DNA of 64,000 bases, taken from the NCBI GenBank assembly GCA_030648295.1, contig JAUSID010000076.1:55398-119397 (forward strand), written 5' to 3'. This DNA comes from Opitutaceae bacterium (GTDB taxonomy: Bacteria; Verrucomicrobiota; Verrucomicrobiia; Opitutales; Opitutaceae). This document shows positions 8,022 through 18,265 of this stretch, piece after piece (the first letter of the stretch is position 1; each line of letters starts with the position of its first letter). Under the pieces are notes generated by a model that did no database searches, had not been told where the DNA came from, and was given only the letters and a program-made list of their open reading frames with translations. Position numbers and translations under genes: made by a program.

Positions 8022-8834
8022 GTGCCATCTCGCTTTCTCCTGATCGCTTTTCTTTCGTTCGCGTTCTGCCGCGCCGCACCGCCGGCACCGCTCGTGAGCG
8101 CGCTCGAGTATTTGCGTGATCAGAAGAGTTATTCCTGGGAGGTGATCAACGCCGACCCCGGCCCGGTCGCGCAACAATTCGAAACGCGGCGCGGCACCGT
8201 GACCACGGTCCAGCAGAGCACGGCCCCGAATGTCAAGGGCTCGGTCGACCGCAATGGCAACATGCTGATTCGGCGCGAGTGGACGGATGGATTGCGGTTG
8301 GAAACGATCATCATGGCGGATGGCACCACGCTCACGAAAACGCCCGAGGGCTGGATGACGGACCGCGAAATTCTCACCGCGCAGGCGGCGGAACGCGTGA
8401 GCGCCCAGGGATTGACGGCGCGCGCGATTTGGCTGCGCCGGGCCGATCGGCCGGACCTGCGCCGGCCGGACCAGGAACTGGCGCCGCTCCTGAAAACGCC
8501 GGGCCCGTTCACGGCCGCGGGCGACAGCTACACGGTCAGCGCGGTCATCCGCCCCGCCGGTTCGGGCAAGGCCAAGGAGGAAGATTCACAGCCGCCGACC
8601 CACGTCACCATCACGATGAACCTGCGTGGCGGCGTGATTCGCGACTACGAAATCAAGATTGAAGCAACGAGACCCGTGACGCGGGCGCGCGTGCAAGTGC
8701 CCATCAGCGAGCAACGCATCGTGGTCCTCACCTATCTGCCCGTGAGCAAAATCGATATTCCGTACGAAGCGGAGCAGAAGCTGCGCGCGAGCAAGCCGGC
8801 GGCGGGCGGCCGCCGTGAAAGCACCGGCTCGTAA
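8022..8834 (+). CDS. Exported protein of unknown function
   Basis: 270 residues from a GTG start at 8022, which gives a compact signal peptide (PSRFLLIAFLSFAFCRAAPPAP). I recognise no family. The mature part begins LVSALEYLRDQKSYSWEVINADPGP and includes a segment rich in charged residues and beta-forming stretches, with VTITMNLRGGVIRDYEIKIEATRP near the end. The overall pattern (a linear peptide describing sampling of residues in groups of treatments) resembles verrucomicrobial exported proteins of unknown role. It is divergent from the LysM-parB operon (140 bases apart) and convergent with fmt, whose stop is 6 bases away. Coding potential is supported by the signal peptide and a full-length open frame. 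Confidence 0.6.
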   Translation: MPSRFLLIAFLSFAFCRAAPPAPLVSALEYLRDQKSYSWEVINADPGPVAQQFETRRGTVTTVQQSTAPNVKGSVDRNGNMLIRREWTDGLRLETIIMADGTTLTKTPEGWMTDREILTAQAAERVSAQGLTARAIWLRRADRPDLRRPDQELAPLLKTPGPFTAAGDSYTVSAVIRPAGSGKAKEEDSQPPTHVTITMNLRGGVIRDYEIKIEATRPVTRARVQVPISEQRIVVLTYLPVSKIDIPYEAEQKLRASKPAAGGRRESTGS

Positions 8835-8840
8835 CTACGA

Positions 8841-9842
8841 TCAGCGCACCGTGACCAGGGGTGGCATTGGCCGCGACGGAATCACGGCTCCACTCGCAAT
8901 CGGAAACCCGCGGAGGAACTCTGCCGCCGGCAGCATTCGGGCGCCCGGCCGCTGCAACTGACGCAAGCGCAGCACTCCCTCGCCCGTCTGCACGATCACG
9001 CCATGGGCGTCGTGTCCGAGCACGGCACCGGGTTGATGGCGGTCGGGCGCGTCGGCCGCCGGTGGCGGTGCCCCCGCCACATCGGCCAGGCCGAGTTTCA
9101 GGACTGCGCCGTTGATTTCGGCCGTGCAGCCCGGCCAGGGGAACAGCCCGTTGATTCGCGCCGCGAGCGCCGACGCGGAAGCGGAATAATCCAGCGCGCC
9201 GTCGCCCTTTTCCAGCTTGCGACAATACGTCGCCGCCGCGTCGTCCTGCGGCGTGAAGGTCAGCGTGCCGTGCGCGAGCCGCGGCAGCGCACGCCGCAGC
9301 AAGGGCACGCCGGCCAACGCGAGTTTCCGCTCCACGTCCGCCGCCGTATCCAGAGTCTCAATTGCAGCGCGCTCCACGTCCGCCACCGGACCAGCGTCGA
9401 GCTTCCGCACCATCCGCATCAACGTCACGCCCGTCTCGCGCTCACCGCTCGCGACCGCCGTCTGAATGGGCGACGCGCCGCGGTACTTCGGCAGCAGCGA
9501 GGTGTGCAGATTCAACGTACCGAGCCGGGGCGTGTTGATGAACTCGTCGCGCAGGATGTGGCCGTACGCCATCACCAGTGCGACATCGGCCGCCAACGTG
9601 CCGAGCTGGGCGCGAACTTCGTCCGTCACTTTTTCCGGCTGATGCACCGGCAGCGAGCGCTCCAGCGCCCAGGTCTTGATCGCGTTGGGCTGAATTTTTT
9701 GCCCGCGTCCCGCCGGGCGATCCGGCGGCGTGAACACAGCGACAACCTGCGCGACGCCGCTCCCCTGCCCGGCCAGCCACTCGAGCAGCGGCAGGGCGAT
9801 CGCGTCCGAGCCGAGAAAAACCAGTCGCAGCGGAGCGGTCAT
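8841..9842 (-). CDS. fmt: Methionyl-tRNA formyltransferase
   Basis: 333 residues from the ATG at 9842 (MTAPLRLVFLGSD). A long in-frame extension to 10397 is not conserved-looking and overlaps an MFS remnant on the other strand. The N-terminal formyltransferase fold contains FTPPDRPAGRGQKIQPNAIK, the catalytic block GHILRDEFINTPRLGTLNLHTS split as NLHTSLLPKYRGASPIQ (Asn and His of the active site), and the Asp in RKLDAGPV. The C-terminal tRNA-contact domain begins near 210 (RINGLFPWPGC). The enzyme formylates initiator Met-tRNA from 10-formyl-THF. The usual partner def is not adjacent. Length is typical. Confidence 0.95.
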   Translation of the reverse strand: MTAPLRLVFLGSDAIALPLLEWLAGQGSGVAQVVAVFTPPDRPAGRGQKIQPNAIKTWALERSLPVHQPEKVTDEVRAQLGTLAADVALVMAYGHILRDEFINTPRLGTLNLHTSLLPKYRGASPIQTAVASGERETGVTLMRMVRKLDAGPVADVERAAIETLDTAADVERKLALAGVPLLRRALPRLAHGTLTFTPQDDAAATYCRKLEKGDGALDYSASASALAARINGLFPWPGCTAEINGAVLKLGLADVAGAPPPAADAPDRHQPGAVLGHDAHGVIVQTGEGVLRLRQLQRPGARMLPAAEFLRGFPIASGAVIPSRPMPPLVTVR

Positions 9843-9962
9843 GACATCGGGGAAGCGGTGGGTGGAATCGCTCCCGCCATCGTCCCCGCGCGGGGCGACA
9901 CCTCGCCGCGTTGGGAAAAGCGAAAGACGTCTTGGATACGCATGACCGGACCGCTGGTGTAG

Positions 9963-10310
9963 AATGCCGCCCCGGCGGTTCAAAGCTATTCGTGGTTCTG
10001 GCTTTCGCTCGCAGCGCTTTTCCTCAGCGGCGCGTTCGACAACATCAGTGTCGTGGTGCGGCAATCGCTGGTTCAACTGCTGACGCCGGACGAGTTGCGG
10101 GGCCGCGTGACGGCGGTCAACCAAATTTTCATCGGTTCCTCCAACGAGATTGGCGCGCTTCGCGCCGGCCTCATGTCGGCGCTGATTGGGCCCGTCGGCG
10201 CCGTCGTCTGGCGCGGGATCGGTACCATAATGGTGACGGCGGCCGTGGCTTGCGCCGTCCCCGCATTGCGGCGACTGCCGGCATTGCATACGTTGAAAGC
10301 GGAGGGGTAA
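9963..10310 (+). pseudogene. C-terminal remnant of an MFS transporter (enterobactin-exporter-like)
   Basis: The frame from 9963 to the TAA at 10310 reads WFWLSLAALFLSGAFDNISV, then VVRQSLVQLLTPDELRGRV and TAVNQIFIGSSNEIGA. This is the last quarter of MFS_3-type transporters, where an NISV(V/I)R...TPD.(L/M)RGRV.AVN motif links helices 10 and 11. A TAG at 9960-9962 closes the frame upstream and no N-terminal helices are seen on either side; fmt occupies the sequence before 9842. It has a GALRAG segment where relatives have GEFESG. I infer a decayed gene of which only the 3' end remains. A short start at GTG 10053 exists but would not make a functional carrier. Confidence 0.7.
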
Positions 10311-10378
10311 AGTTACGTAGCGAGTCCCGGTTTTTTCGTTAGACTTCGACGGAGCCGGCCGGCATTGCTTAGCGCGGA

Positions 10379-11857
10379 ATGGCAGAGACCACGACACGCA
10401 AAACGTTTTTCATCCTCGCGCTCGCATTGAGCCTGGTGGTGGCGTTCTCCTCTGTCGTCTGGGCAGTCATCAACGACGAGGAACTCCGCGAACGTCTTGG
10501 CTCGATCTGGTACGTGCTCGGCCTGTCGATCATCGGCTGCGTCCTGCTCGTGCTCGCCGGTTACGTCTGGGACAGCACCATCATGCAGCGGCTCAAGACG
10601 CTGCGCTCCACCGTGCCGGTTGCCGATTTGTCGGACCAACCATTTAACGACGAATCGGAGCACGACGAAATCATCGGGCTGGCGCGAAAAATCGAACGGA
10701 TGGCGCAGTCGCTCCAGAAAACCGAGGCGAGCTACCGGGGCATCGTCGAGGATCAGGTCGACTTGATTTGCCGCTACCGGCTCGACGGAAAACTGACATT
10801 CGTGAACAGCGCGTATGCGCAGGCATTCGGCCGGAAGCGCAATGAACTGGTGGGGCAGCCATTCCCGCTCTACACGCCCGGCGCCGCCATTGGCAACGAG
10901 CCGTATACCTTTGAACGGGAACTGGATTTCCCCGATGGCCGCCACCGCTGGCTGATGTGGACGCAACGCGCGATCCGCGACGACAGCAACAACGCGCTCG
11001 AGTATCAGGCGGTCGGGCACGACATCACCTTGCGCAAGGAAGCGGAGGCCGCGTTGCTGCATGCGAAGGAGGCGGCGGAGGCGGCCGACCGCGCGAAGAG
11101 CGAGTTCCTCGCCATCGTCAGCCACGAAATCCGGACGCCGATCAATGGCGTGATTGGATTTGCGCAGATCCTCGCCGATTCGCCGCTTTCCCCCGAGCAG
11201 CGCGAGCAGGTTGCAATCATCAAGTCGAGCGGGCAGGCGCTGGAGAAACTAATCGCCGACATTCTGGACCTTTCGAAAATCGAGGCGGGCAGGATCGAAA
11301 TCGAATCCTCGCCCTTCGGCCTGCACAAATGCGTCGAGGATGTCATCGCCTTCTTCCAGCCGAAGGCACGCGCGGCGGCCCTCACCCTCACGGCGACGAT
11401 TGATCCCGACGTGCCGGCGATCGTGAACAGCGACGAGGCCCGGCTCCGGCAGATTCTCACCAACCTCATTGGCAATGCGATCAAGTTCACCGAGCGCGGC
11501 AGCATTACGATGAATGTCTCGTGCATGCGCGGCGAGCCGGTGAGCATGCGCGACACGCGCCGGGCCCTGCGGCTGTTCTTCTCCGTCGCCGACACCGGCA
11601 TCGGCATCCCGCCGGAAAAGATGTCCAAGCTTTTCAAGCCCTTCAGTCAGGTGGACACCTCGTCCGAACGCCGTCGCAGCGGCACGGGGCTCGGGCTGAT
11701 TATTTCGAAACGGCTGTGCGAATTGATGGGGGGTTCGATCTCGGTCGACAGCAAGCCCGGCGAAGGCACCACTTTCCGATTCTCCGTCCTCTCGGATTAC
11801 GAGAAGGGCGATACGATGGCGCCATTCGCCGTCCGGCACGGGCACACGGTCGGCTGA
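10379..11857 (+). CDS. Membrane-bound PAS sensor histidine kinase
   Basis: 492 residues. Two membrane helices (about 9-31 and 43-63) enclose only a very short periplasmic loop, so sensing is probably membrane or cytoplasmic. A linker follows (64-118), then a PAS domain (about 119-222: YRGIVEDQVDLICRYRLDGK, ending GHDITLRKEAE), then the kinase. The H-box is FLAIVSHEIRTPINGVIG with phospho-acceptor His249; N-box NLIGNAIKFT; G1 DTGIGIPPEK; F-box LFKPFSQVD; G2 GTGLGLIISKRL. These are complete, so the kinase should be active. No receiver domain or response regulator is adjacent; an orphan Hpt protein lies 3 kb away. ATG at 10379 is preceded by 68 bases from the MFS remnant. Short palindromes follow the stop. 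Confidence 0.9.
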   Translation: MAETTTRKTFFILALALSLVVAFSSVVWAVINDEELRERLGSIWYVLGLSIIGCVLLVLAGYVWDSTIMQRLKTLRSTVPVADLSDQPFNDESEHDEIIGLARKIERMAQSLQKTEASYRGIVEDQVDLICRYRLDGKLTFVNSAYAQAFGRKRNELVGQPFPLYTPGAAIGNEPYTFERELDFPDGRHRWLMWTQRAIRDDSNNALEYQAVGHDITLRKEAEAALLHAKEAAEAADRAKSEFLAIVSHEIRTPINGVIGFAQILADSPLSPEQREQVAIIKSSGQALEKLIADILDLSKIEAGRIEIESSPFGLHKCVEDVIAFFQPKARAAALTLTATIDPDVPAIVNSDEARLRQILTNLIGNAIKFTERGSITMNVSCMRGEPVSMRDTRRALRLFFSVADTGIGIPPEKMSKLFKPFSQVDTSSERRRSGTGLGLIISKRLCELMGGSISVDSKPGEGTTFRFSVLSDYEKGDTMAPFAVRHGHTVG

Positions 11858-11861
11858 CGGT

Positions 11862-11945
11862 CGGCGACGTCGTCGCCGGGTGCCTTACCCGCGCTGAAAA
11901 TCTGTCCAGCACGGTTCGGCCTGGGAGCGCGGGCGTCTCGCCCGC
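11862..11945 (+). repeat. Two short palindromes after the histidine kinase
   Basis: CGGCGAC/GTCGCCG (11862-11868, 11872-11878, loop GTC) and GCGGGCG/CGCCCGC (11929-11935, 11939-11945, loop TCT). The second is preceded by CTGGGAGC (11921-11928), the same lead sequence as the palindromes at 45713 and 63892. They lie between convergent genes and could help terminate the kinase transcript, although no T-run follows. Confidence 0.5.
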
Positions 11946-11983
11946 CACAGGCAACGATTTTAAACGCGTGACGCGCGTTGCCC

Positions 11984-12015
11984 AAAAAAAGGCCCGGCTC
12001 ACGAATGAGCCGGGC
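11984..12015 (-). terminator. Intrinsic terminator of the metK-ahcY operon
   Basis: GCCCGGCTCA (11992-12001) and TGAGCCGGGC (12006-12015) are perfect 10-base arms with loop CGAA. On the minus strand seven Ts follow, with one base (11991) between the stem and the T-run. It is 22 bases past the ahcY stop. Confidence 0.92.
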
Positions 12016-12037
12016 GAAAACGAACTTCGGGATTCGC

Positions 12038-13474
<1,437 letters not shown>

Positions 13475-13480
13475 GGTAAT

Positions 13481-14686
13481 TCAGGCGTTGACGGTTTCGC
13501 GCGTCGGTTTGGCACCGGTTAGCCCGGCGGCCGCGCGCAACTCGGCGACTTTGTTGGTCTGCTCCCATGGCAGATCGGCTTTGCCGAAATGACCGTAGTT
13601 GGTCGTGCTGCGATAAATCGGCCGCAGCAAATCGAGCTGCTTGATGATGGCGGCGGGCTTGAAGCTGAAAACCTGGCGCACCGCGGCCGAAATCTTTTCC
13701 TCGGAGACTTTCGCGGTGCCCATCGCGTCGACCCAGATCGACACCGGTTCCGGATGCCCGATGGCATACGCAACCTGGAGTTCGCAGATGTCGGCCAGCC
13801 CCGCGGCCACGATGTTCTTCGCGACCCAGCGGCACATGTAGGCGGCCGAGCGATCGACCTTGGAGGGATCCTTGCCCGAGAAGGCGCCGCCACCGTGGCG
13901 GCCCCACCCGCCATACGTATCCACAATGATTTTACGGCCCGTCAGCCCCGAATCGCCCTCGGGTCCGCCGACCACGAACCGGCCCGTCGGGTTGATCAGG
14001 AACTTCGTCTGCGCATCGATCAGGTTGGAAGGGATCACCTTCTTGATCACGTTCTCGACCAGGAAATCGCGAATCGCGCTGTGCTGCACGCTGGCGGCGT
14101 GCTGGGTCGAGATGACGACGTTCTCGACCTTGGTCGGCCGGTCGTTGTCGTAACGGATCGAGACCTGCGACTTGGCGTCCGGCCGCAGCCACGTGACGAC
14201 GCCGGCCTTGCGCAGCTTCGTCAATTCACGGCCGAGCCGATGGGCGAACATGATCGCCGTCGGCATCATCTCGGGGGTTTCGTTGCAGGCGTAACCGAAC
14301 ATCAGCCCCTGGTCGCCGGCGCCCTGCTCCGCCGTCTCCTTGCCGTCCGCCGCGCGGTCGTCGACACCCTGCGCGATGTCGGGCGACTGGCGCGTGAGCA
14401 GGTTGGTGATGAAAACCTTGTCGGCGTGAAACACGTCGTCGTCGTTAAGGTAGCCGATCTCACGGATCGCGTCGCGGACGATGGTCTCGTAATTAAGCTT
14501 CGCACTGGTCGTGATCTCGCCGGCCAGCACGACGTGGTTGCTCTTCACGAGGGTTTCGCAGGCGACGCGGCTCTTGGGGTCCTGCGCGAGGCAGGCGTCG
14601 AGCACGCTGTCGGAAATAAAGTCGGCAACTTTGTCCGGGTGACCTTCGCCAACCGACTCGGAAGAAAACACGAATGATTTAGCCAT
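13481..14686 (-). CDS. metK: S-adenosylmethionine synthetase
   Basis: 401 residues from the ATG at 14686 ([20 protein letters not shown]); the open frame continues upstream to 14947 without family similarity. Motifs: ATP-site [26 protein letters not shown] near 125, the P-loop-like [16 protein letters not shown] near 270 and a final domain including [12 protein letters not shown]. The enzyme makes SAM from methionine and ATP. First gene of the metK-ahcY operon, divergent from the Hpt gene across a 317-base gap. No Shine-Dalgarno sequence is evident. No known SAM riboswitch class was recognised in the leader. Confidence 0.97.
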   Translation of the reverse strand: MAKSFVFSSESVGEGHPDKVADFISDSVLDACLAQDPKSRVACETLVKSNHVVLAGEITTSAKLNYETIVRDAIREIGYLNDDDVFHADKVFITNLLTRQSPDIAQGVDDRAADGKETAEQGAGDQGLMFGYACNETPEMMPTAIMFAHRLGRELTKLRKAGVVTWLRPDAKSQVSIRYDNDRPTKVENVVISTQHAASVQHSAIRDFLVENVIKKVIPSNLIDAQTKFLINPTGRFVVGGPEGDSGLTGRKIIVDTYGGWGRHGGGAFSGKDPSKVDRSAAYMCRWVAKNIVAAGLADICELQVAYAIGHPEPVSIWVDAMGTAKVSEEKISAAVRQVFSFKPAAIIKQLDLLRPIYRSTTNYGHFGKADLPWEQTNKVAELRAAAGLTGAKPTRETVNA

Positions 14687-15003
14687 GAGAGTGAGGGGAA
14701 TTGGAGACGGCAGAGAAGCTCGGCCGAAAAGGCGGCGCAAGCAAATATCAACATATTCTGATGTCGTGATGCGTCGCTCGTGGACCCGCTTGATTGTCGT
14801 TGTTTTCCACCTGCGGAACCATCGGCAGATTTTCCCCGGGCAAACGCGAGAGGCATACCACCTACCCGCCGATCCGAGCCCGACTGGGTGTGGCCATGCG
14901 TATCTGGCGCGGCCGCGACCCGGCCGAGCTGGTACATCGGAAACCACATGGAATACGCATTGCCCGGATGCAGGTTATGTGACATCGAAGGCCGATTCAG
15001 CTC
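14687..15003. promoter_or_regulatory. Divergent metK / Hpt intergenic region
   Basis: 317 bases with no credible gene. About 55-75 bases before the metK ATG is the only AT-rich island, with inverted repeat AATAT-CAAC-ATATT (14744-14757), the best place for the metK promoter or an operator. Further up, ATCGGC (14821-14826) and GCCGAT (14868-14873) could close a stem in a long leader RNA. I did not find the conserved cores of SAM-I, SAM-II or SAH riboswitches. Regulatory role is inferred from position. Confidence 0.35.
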
Positions 15004-15360
15004 ATGGCCGACCTCGTCATCGATCCCAAGGCGATAGAAAATCTTCGTGCCCTTAATCCAGGGGACAGCGATGAATTCCTGCGCGAGATCACGACCATCT
15101 TCCTGGAGGACACGCCGCTGCGGATAACCGAACTCGAGCAGAGTCTCGTCGCCGGGGACCTGCCGCGGTTTACGCGGGCGGCACACAGCATCAAGGGCAG
15201 TTCGGCGAACCTTGGTGCGATGGCGTTGCGAACAACGGCGGAAAAACTCGAGCAGCAATCGCGCAACACGGGGCTGACCAATGTCGAAGCCCTCATCGCC
15301 CAAGTTAAGGTCGAGTTCGCCCGCGCCCAGAGCGAACTGAACGCGCTGGTGGCGAAATAG
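15004..15360 (+). CDS. Histidine phosphotransfer (Hpt) domain protein
   Basis: 118 residues forming one Hpt domain. The phospho-accepting histidine is H61 in FTRAAHSIKGSSANLGA, matching the HxxKG(S/A)xxxxG consensus. The rest is helical: FLREITTIFLEDTPLRITELEQSL before the site and LRTTAEKLEQQSRN after. It would shuttle phosphate between receiver domains in a multi-step phosphorelay. It is alone: no receiver or kinase gene is adjacent, the nearest being the PAS kinase at 10379, which has no receiver to feed it. The ATG at 15004 gives the natural N-terminus MADLVIDPKAIENL. The 95 bases after its stop hold no gene. Confidence 0.87.
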   Translation: MADLVIDPKAIENLRALNPGDSDEFLREITTIFLEDTPLRITELEQSLVAGDLPRFTRAAHSIKGSSANLGAMALRTTAEKLEQQSRNTGLTNVEALIAQVKVEFARAQSELNALVAK

Positions 15361-15455
15361 CGGGGCGCCCGGCTGCGGCCGGCCGCCAGATTAATGGCAG
15401 TGGTGCGGGCTTTGGGCGACAAAAGCCGACTGTTCGCGGCCTCATCAACCGTTGA

Positions 15456-16415
15456 TCAGCCGAGAAAATATCCGCGCTGCTTTTCGGAAATGGGGAGTCC
15501 GGAGCGCTCCATGACCTTCAGCAGGTCTTCCCAGATCATCCGCTTCGAGCGGTTTGACTGGTTGCGAAGGATGTAACTCGGATGGTAAGTCACCATTAGC
15601 GGCTTCCCGGAGAATTCGTGCCATTTGCCGCGGATGTCACCGAGCGCCTTGAAGCTGCCAAAGCCGAGCAGTCCCTGCGCAGCGGTCGAGCCGAGAGCCA
15701 CGAGCAGTTCCGGATTCACGACCTCGATTTGCGCCCGCAAATACGGCAGGCAGTAACGCATCTCGTCCTCGTTTGGCGGACGGTTGCCGATTTGTTCGCC
15801 GCCCGGCGCGGTCGGCATGTCCGGCCGCCAGTTCATGATGTTGCCGATGTAGACGTCTTCGCGCTTGAGGCCCATCGCCTGGATCATCCGCGTGAGCAGC
15901 TGGCCCGCCGGTCCGACGAAGGGCTCGCCCTTTATCTCCTCCTCGGCGCCGGGCGCCTCCCCGACGAACATGATCTTCGCCTCAAGCGAACCAACGCCCA
16001 GTACGACTTTCTTGCCCGGCCGAACCCGCGCGCAACATGTCGCATCCTTCACCACGAGTTCGTGCAGCACCGTCCAGCGCGTCTGCTTGTCTCCGGCGGG
16101 CAACTGCACCGTTGGAGCCGGCGGCAGTTTCGCGCCCGCGGGGGCAGATGCCGGCTTCACGAACGTTGGCGCGGCGGCAGGGGTGGCGTTTTCGCGCGCC
16201 GGCGGCTCGGAGGCCGCGGGTTCACGTGTCGCGCTCGGTACTGGTTCGTGCGGTGTAAATCTCGCGCTGGCCGCCACGGCGGCGGCGGCGGCCGGCCCAG
16301 CCGCGATCACCTTGCGTAGTGCTGCAATGGATTCATCGGAAACCGCAATTGTCCTCACCCCGGTGCTCTTGAGCCGGCGAAGCTCATCGGTCAGGGCTTG
16401 CAGGGAGGCACGCAT
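15456..16415 (-). CDS. Family 4-like uracil-DNA glycosylase with degraded iron-sulfur site
   Basis: 319 residues from the ATG at 16415 ([16 protein letters not shown]). The first 110 are helical then Ala/Pro-rich. The catalytic domain begins near 125. Motif A is [20 protein letters not shown] followed by GQLLTRMI; the C-terminal block has [11 protein letters not shown] (motif B-like, with His). The usual [4Fe-4S] ligands are only partly present. The CxxC pair is reduced to ATCC, KCRPP is replaced by MNWRPD, and one Cys remains in [11 protein letters not shown]. It should excise uracil from DNA; loss of the cluster is inferred from motif comparison. Eight bases separate its start from the ribE stop, so both may share a transcript. 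Confidence 0.85.
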   Translation of the reverse strand: MRASLQALTDELRRLKSTGVRTIAVSDESIAALRKVIAAGPAAAAAVAASARFTPHEPVPSATREPAASEPPARENATPAAAPTFVKPASAPAGAKLPPAPTVQLPAGDKQTRWTVLHELVVKDATCCARVRPGKKVVLGVGSLEAKIMFVGEAPGAEEEIKGEPFVGPAGQLLTRMIQAMGLKREDVYIGNIMNWRPDMPTAPGGEQIGNRPPNEDEMRYCLPYLRAQIEVVNPELLVALGSTAAQGLLGFGSFKALGDIRGKWHEFSGKPLMVTYHPSYILRNQSNRSKRMIWEDLLKVMERSGLPISEKQRGYFLG

Positions 16416-16423
16416 GAAGGGAG

Positions 16424-17020
16424 TCAGTTTGTTCGCAACAGCAGGAGCTTCTCGACATGCTTGCCGAGCAGGTCGAATTCCAAATTGACGAGATCGCCCG
16501 CCTTCTTTTCCCGCAGGTTCGTGACGTCGAGCGTGTGCGGAATCAGCCAAACGGCAAAGCTGGTGTCGCTCACCTCGGCAATTGTGAGCGAGATTCCATC
16601 GATCGCGATGCTGCCCTTGTGGACGATATAGCGCGTGATTGCGGCCGGCACGCGCACGCGCAGGTAATGATCATTTCCGCGCGGCTCGAAAATTTCGATC
16701 GTGCCGAGCGCATCGATGTGGCCGGTGACGAAATGCCCGCCGACCTTGCCGCCAAACCGCAGGCTGCGCTCCAGGTTCACCAGTGCACCCGGTCGCAAGG
16801 TCGAGAAATTCGTCAGCCGGCGCGATTCCTCGAGCACATCAAAATGAAGGGACGTCGCATCGAATTTGATCGCGGTCAGGCAGCAGCCGTTCACCGCGAT
16901 GCTGTCACCCAGCGTCATATCCTGGAGCGCCGCACGCGCTCGGATGGACAAGGCCCACGCCTTCGGCCCAGGCTCGAAAGCCAGCACCTTGCCCGTTTCC
17001 TCGACGATGCCGGTGAACAT
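16424..17020 (-). CDS. ribE: Riboflavin synthase, alpha subunit
   Basis: 198 residues from the ATG at 17020, giving the canonical start [12 protein letters not shown]. It contains the two homologous lumazine-binding repeats. The first has [13 protein letters not shown] near 38-50 and [20 protein letters not shown] near 80. The second has [18 protein letters not shown] near 133 and a parallel [20 protein letters not shown] at the end. It dismutates two 6,7-dimethyl-8-ribityllumazine molecules into riboflavin. No other rib genes are near; the downstream partner is the uracil-DNA glycosylase. No FMN riboswitch was recognised in the 137-base gap to the divergent sigma factor gene. Confidence 0.95.
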   Translation of the reverse strand: MFTGIVEETGKVLAFEPGPKAWALSIRARAALQDMTLGDSIAVNGCCLTAIKFDATSLHFDVLEESRRLTNFSTLRPGALVNLERSLRFGGKVGGHFVTGHIDALGTIEIFEPRGNDHYLRVRVPAAITRYIVHKGSIAIDGISLTIAEVSDTSFAVWLIPHTLDVTNLREKKAGDLVNLEFDLLGKHVEKLLLLRTN

Positions 17021-17157
17021 AAAGTACCCGAGGCAAACCGCGATCCGCCGGCCCGCCAAGCCGCAAACGCCGGGCACTCGTTCTCGCCGGCGCTTGCGAT
17101 CAGGGGGCCGGCATCTTTTGTAGCAACCACTGTCAGTGGAGTCTGTCCCCCTTTTCC

Positions 17158-17754
17158 GTGGCCGACGTCGCCGAACTCATCTCTCCCGAATCCGAACGCG
17201 AACTGATCCAGTTGGCGCAGGGCGGCGATGAGGACGCGTTTGGCCGTTTGATGCGCAGCCATTACGAGCCGACATTCCGGCTGGTGAACTCGATCATCCG
17301 CGACGAACACGCCGCGCGTGATGTCTGCCAGGAAGTCTGGCTCACGGTGTGGCGAAACCTGAAATCGTTTCGCGGCGAGGCCAAATTCTCCACGTGGATT
17401 CATCCCATCGCGGTGCGGCGCGCGATCGATCAACTCCGCAGCCGCAAGCGGTGGCTCAATCGCTTCCTGCCCTTCCTGCCCGAGCACGCGGACGACCAGG
17501 GGCGTCCCGGACCGGAACCGGCCGGTGTCGGCAATCCGCGGGACGATCTCGAACGCAGCGAACGGATGAACCGGTTTGAACGTGCGATCGCTTCGCTGCC
17601 GCCCAAACATCGCGCGGTGCTGGCTCTGCGCGAAATCAACGGACTTTCGTACGACGAAATCGCGACGGCCGTCGGCATCCGCCGGGGCACGGTCATGTCG
17701 CGTTTGTTCCACGCCCGCCGATTGCTGGCCCAAAAAATAGGAGACTTCACATGA
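17158..17754 (+). CDS. ECF-type RNA polymerase sigma factor
   Basis: 198 residues from a GTG at 17158. Region 2 spans about 30-95: AFGRLMRSHYEPTFRLVNSI, DVCQEVWLTVWRNLKSFRGEAKFSTW split across sigma2.2-2.4, then AIDQLRSRKR. Region 4 spans about 140-195, with LPPKHRAVLALREINGLSYD and the helix-turn-helix IATAVGIRRGTVMSRLFHARR. The sequence LREINGLSYDEIA is typical of RpoE-like sigmas. First gene of a four-gene set: it overlaps the next gene by four bases (ATGA), and the set ends with a zinc-finger anti-sigma gene. Expected to respond to envelope stress and probably self-regulate. Confidence 0.93.
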   Translation: MADVAELISPESERELIQLAQGGDEDAFGRLMRSHYEPTFRLVNSIIRDEHAARDVCQEVWLTVWRNLKSFRGEAKFSTWIHPIAVRRAIDQLRSRKRWLNRFLPFLPEHADDQGRPGPEPAGVGNPRDDLERSERMNRFERAIASLPPKHRAVLALREINGLSYDEIATAVGIRRGTVMSRLFHARRLLAQKIGDFT

Positions 17755-18191
17755 GATTCATATCCCTGCTTTTTTCCGCGCTGTGCGCGCTCGCGATTTC
17801 CGGTCCGGTGGCACACGCCGCCGACGGCGTATCCGTCCGCGCGATCCTGATCATCGCCTCGAATGCGAAAGGCGCGTCCGATCCGAAGCTCGCGCCGTAC
17901 GAAGCGACACTGCGGCGCAACCTGCCGTTCGAGAGTTTCCGTTATGCCGGCGAGGGCTCGGCCAGCGTCAGTGCCGGCGGCCAGGCGAAGCTCTCGCTCG
18001 GCCGCGGACACCGCCTGGAACTCGACAGCGAAAAAGGCGGCGGTCGCGGCATTCGCGTGAAGGTGCGCTGGACCGATGATGGGCGCGAATTGATGACCAC
18101 CGCGTTGGTGCTCCAGCCCGGCGTCCCGGCGGTTCTCGGGCGGCGCGGTGATCAGGCGGAAGTGCCGGTCGTGCTGATGATCGCGAACTGA
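17751..18191 (+). CDS. Small exported protein encoded with an ECF sigma factor
   Basis: 146 residues. Signal peptide MRFISLLFSALCALAISGPVAHA then mature ADGVSVRAILIIASNAKGASD. The mature part looks like a single beta-sandwich: repeated hydrophobic strands (SVSAGGQAKLSLGRGHRLEL, GIRVKVRWTDDGRELMTTALVL) and a closing VPVVLMIAN. No family recognised, no Cys pairs. Its ATG overlaps the sigma stop in ATGA, so translation is coupled, implying membership of the same stress regulon. It could be the sensed or effector component, but nothing in the sequence decides this. Confidence 0.72.
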   Translation: MRFISLLFSALCALAISGPVAHAADGVSVRAILIIASNAKGASDPKLAPYEATLRRNLPFESFRYAGEGSASVSAGGQAKLSLGRGHRLELDSEKGGGRGIRVKVRWTDDGRELMTTALVLQPGVPAVLGRRGDQAEVPVVLMIAN

Positions 18192-18265
18192 ACGTGGTTA
18201 ACGGGAAAAGTGAATATCGGCTGCCTGGAGTCCGTCTCACGGTTGAATCCCAACCAAGGAACACC

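Noticed and set aside
9843..10397. N-terminal extension of fmt on the minus strand
   Set aside because: Extension is unlike any formyltransferase and overlaps an MFS remnant on the other strand; ATG at 9842 gives the family start.
14687..15003. SAM or SAH riboswitch upstream of metK
   Set aside because: None of the conserved cores of the classes I know could be found; left as a low-interest candidate leader.
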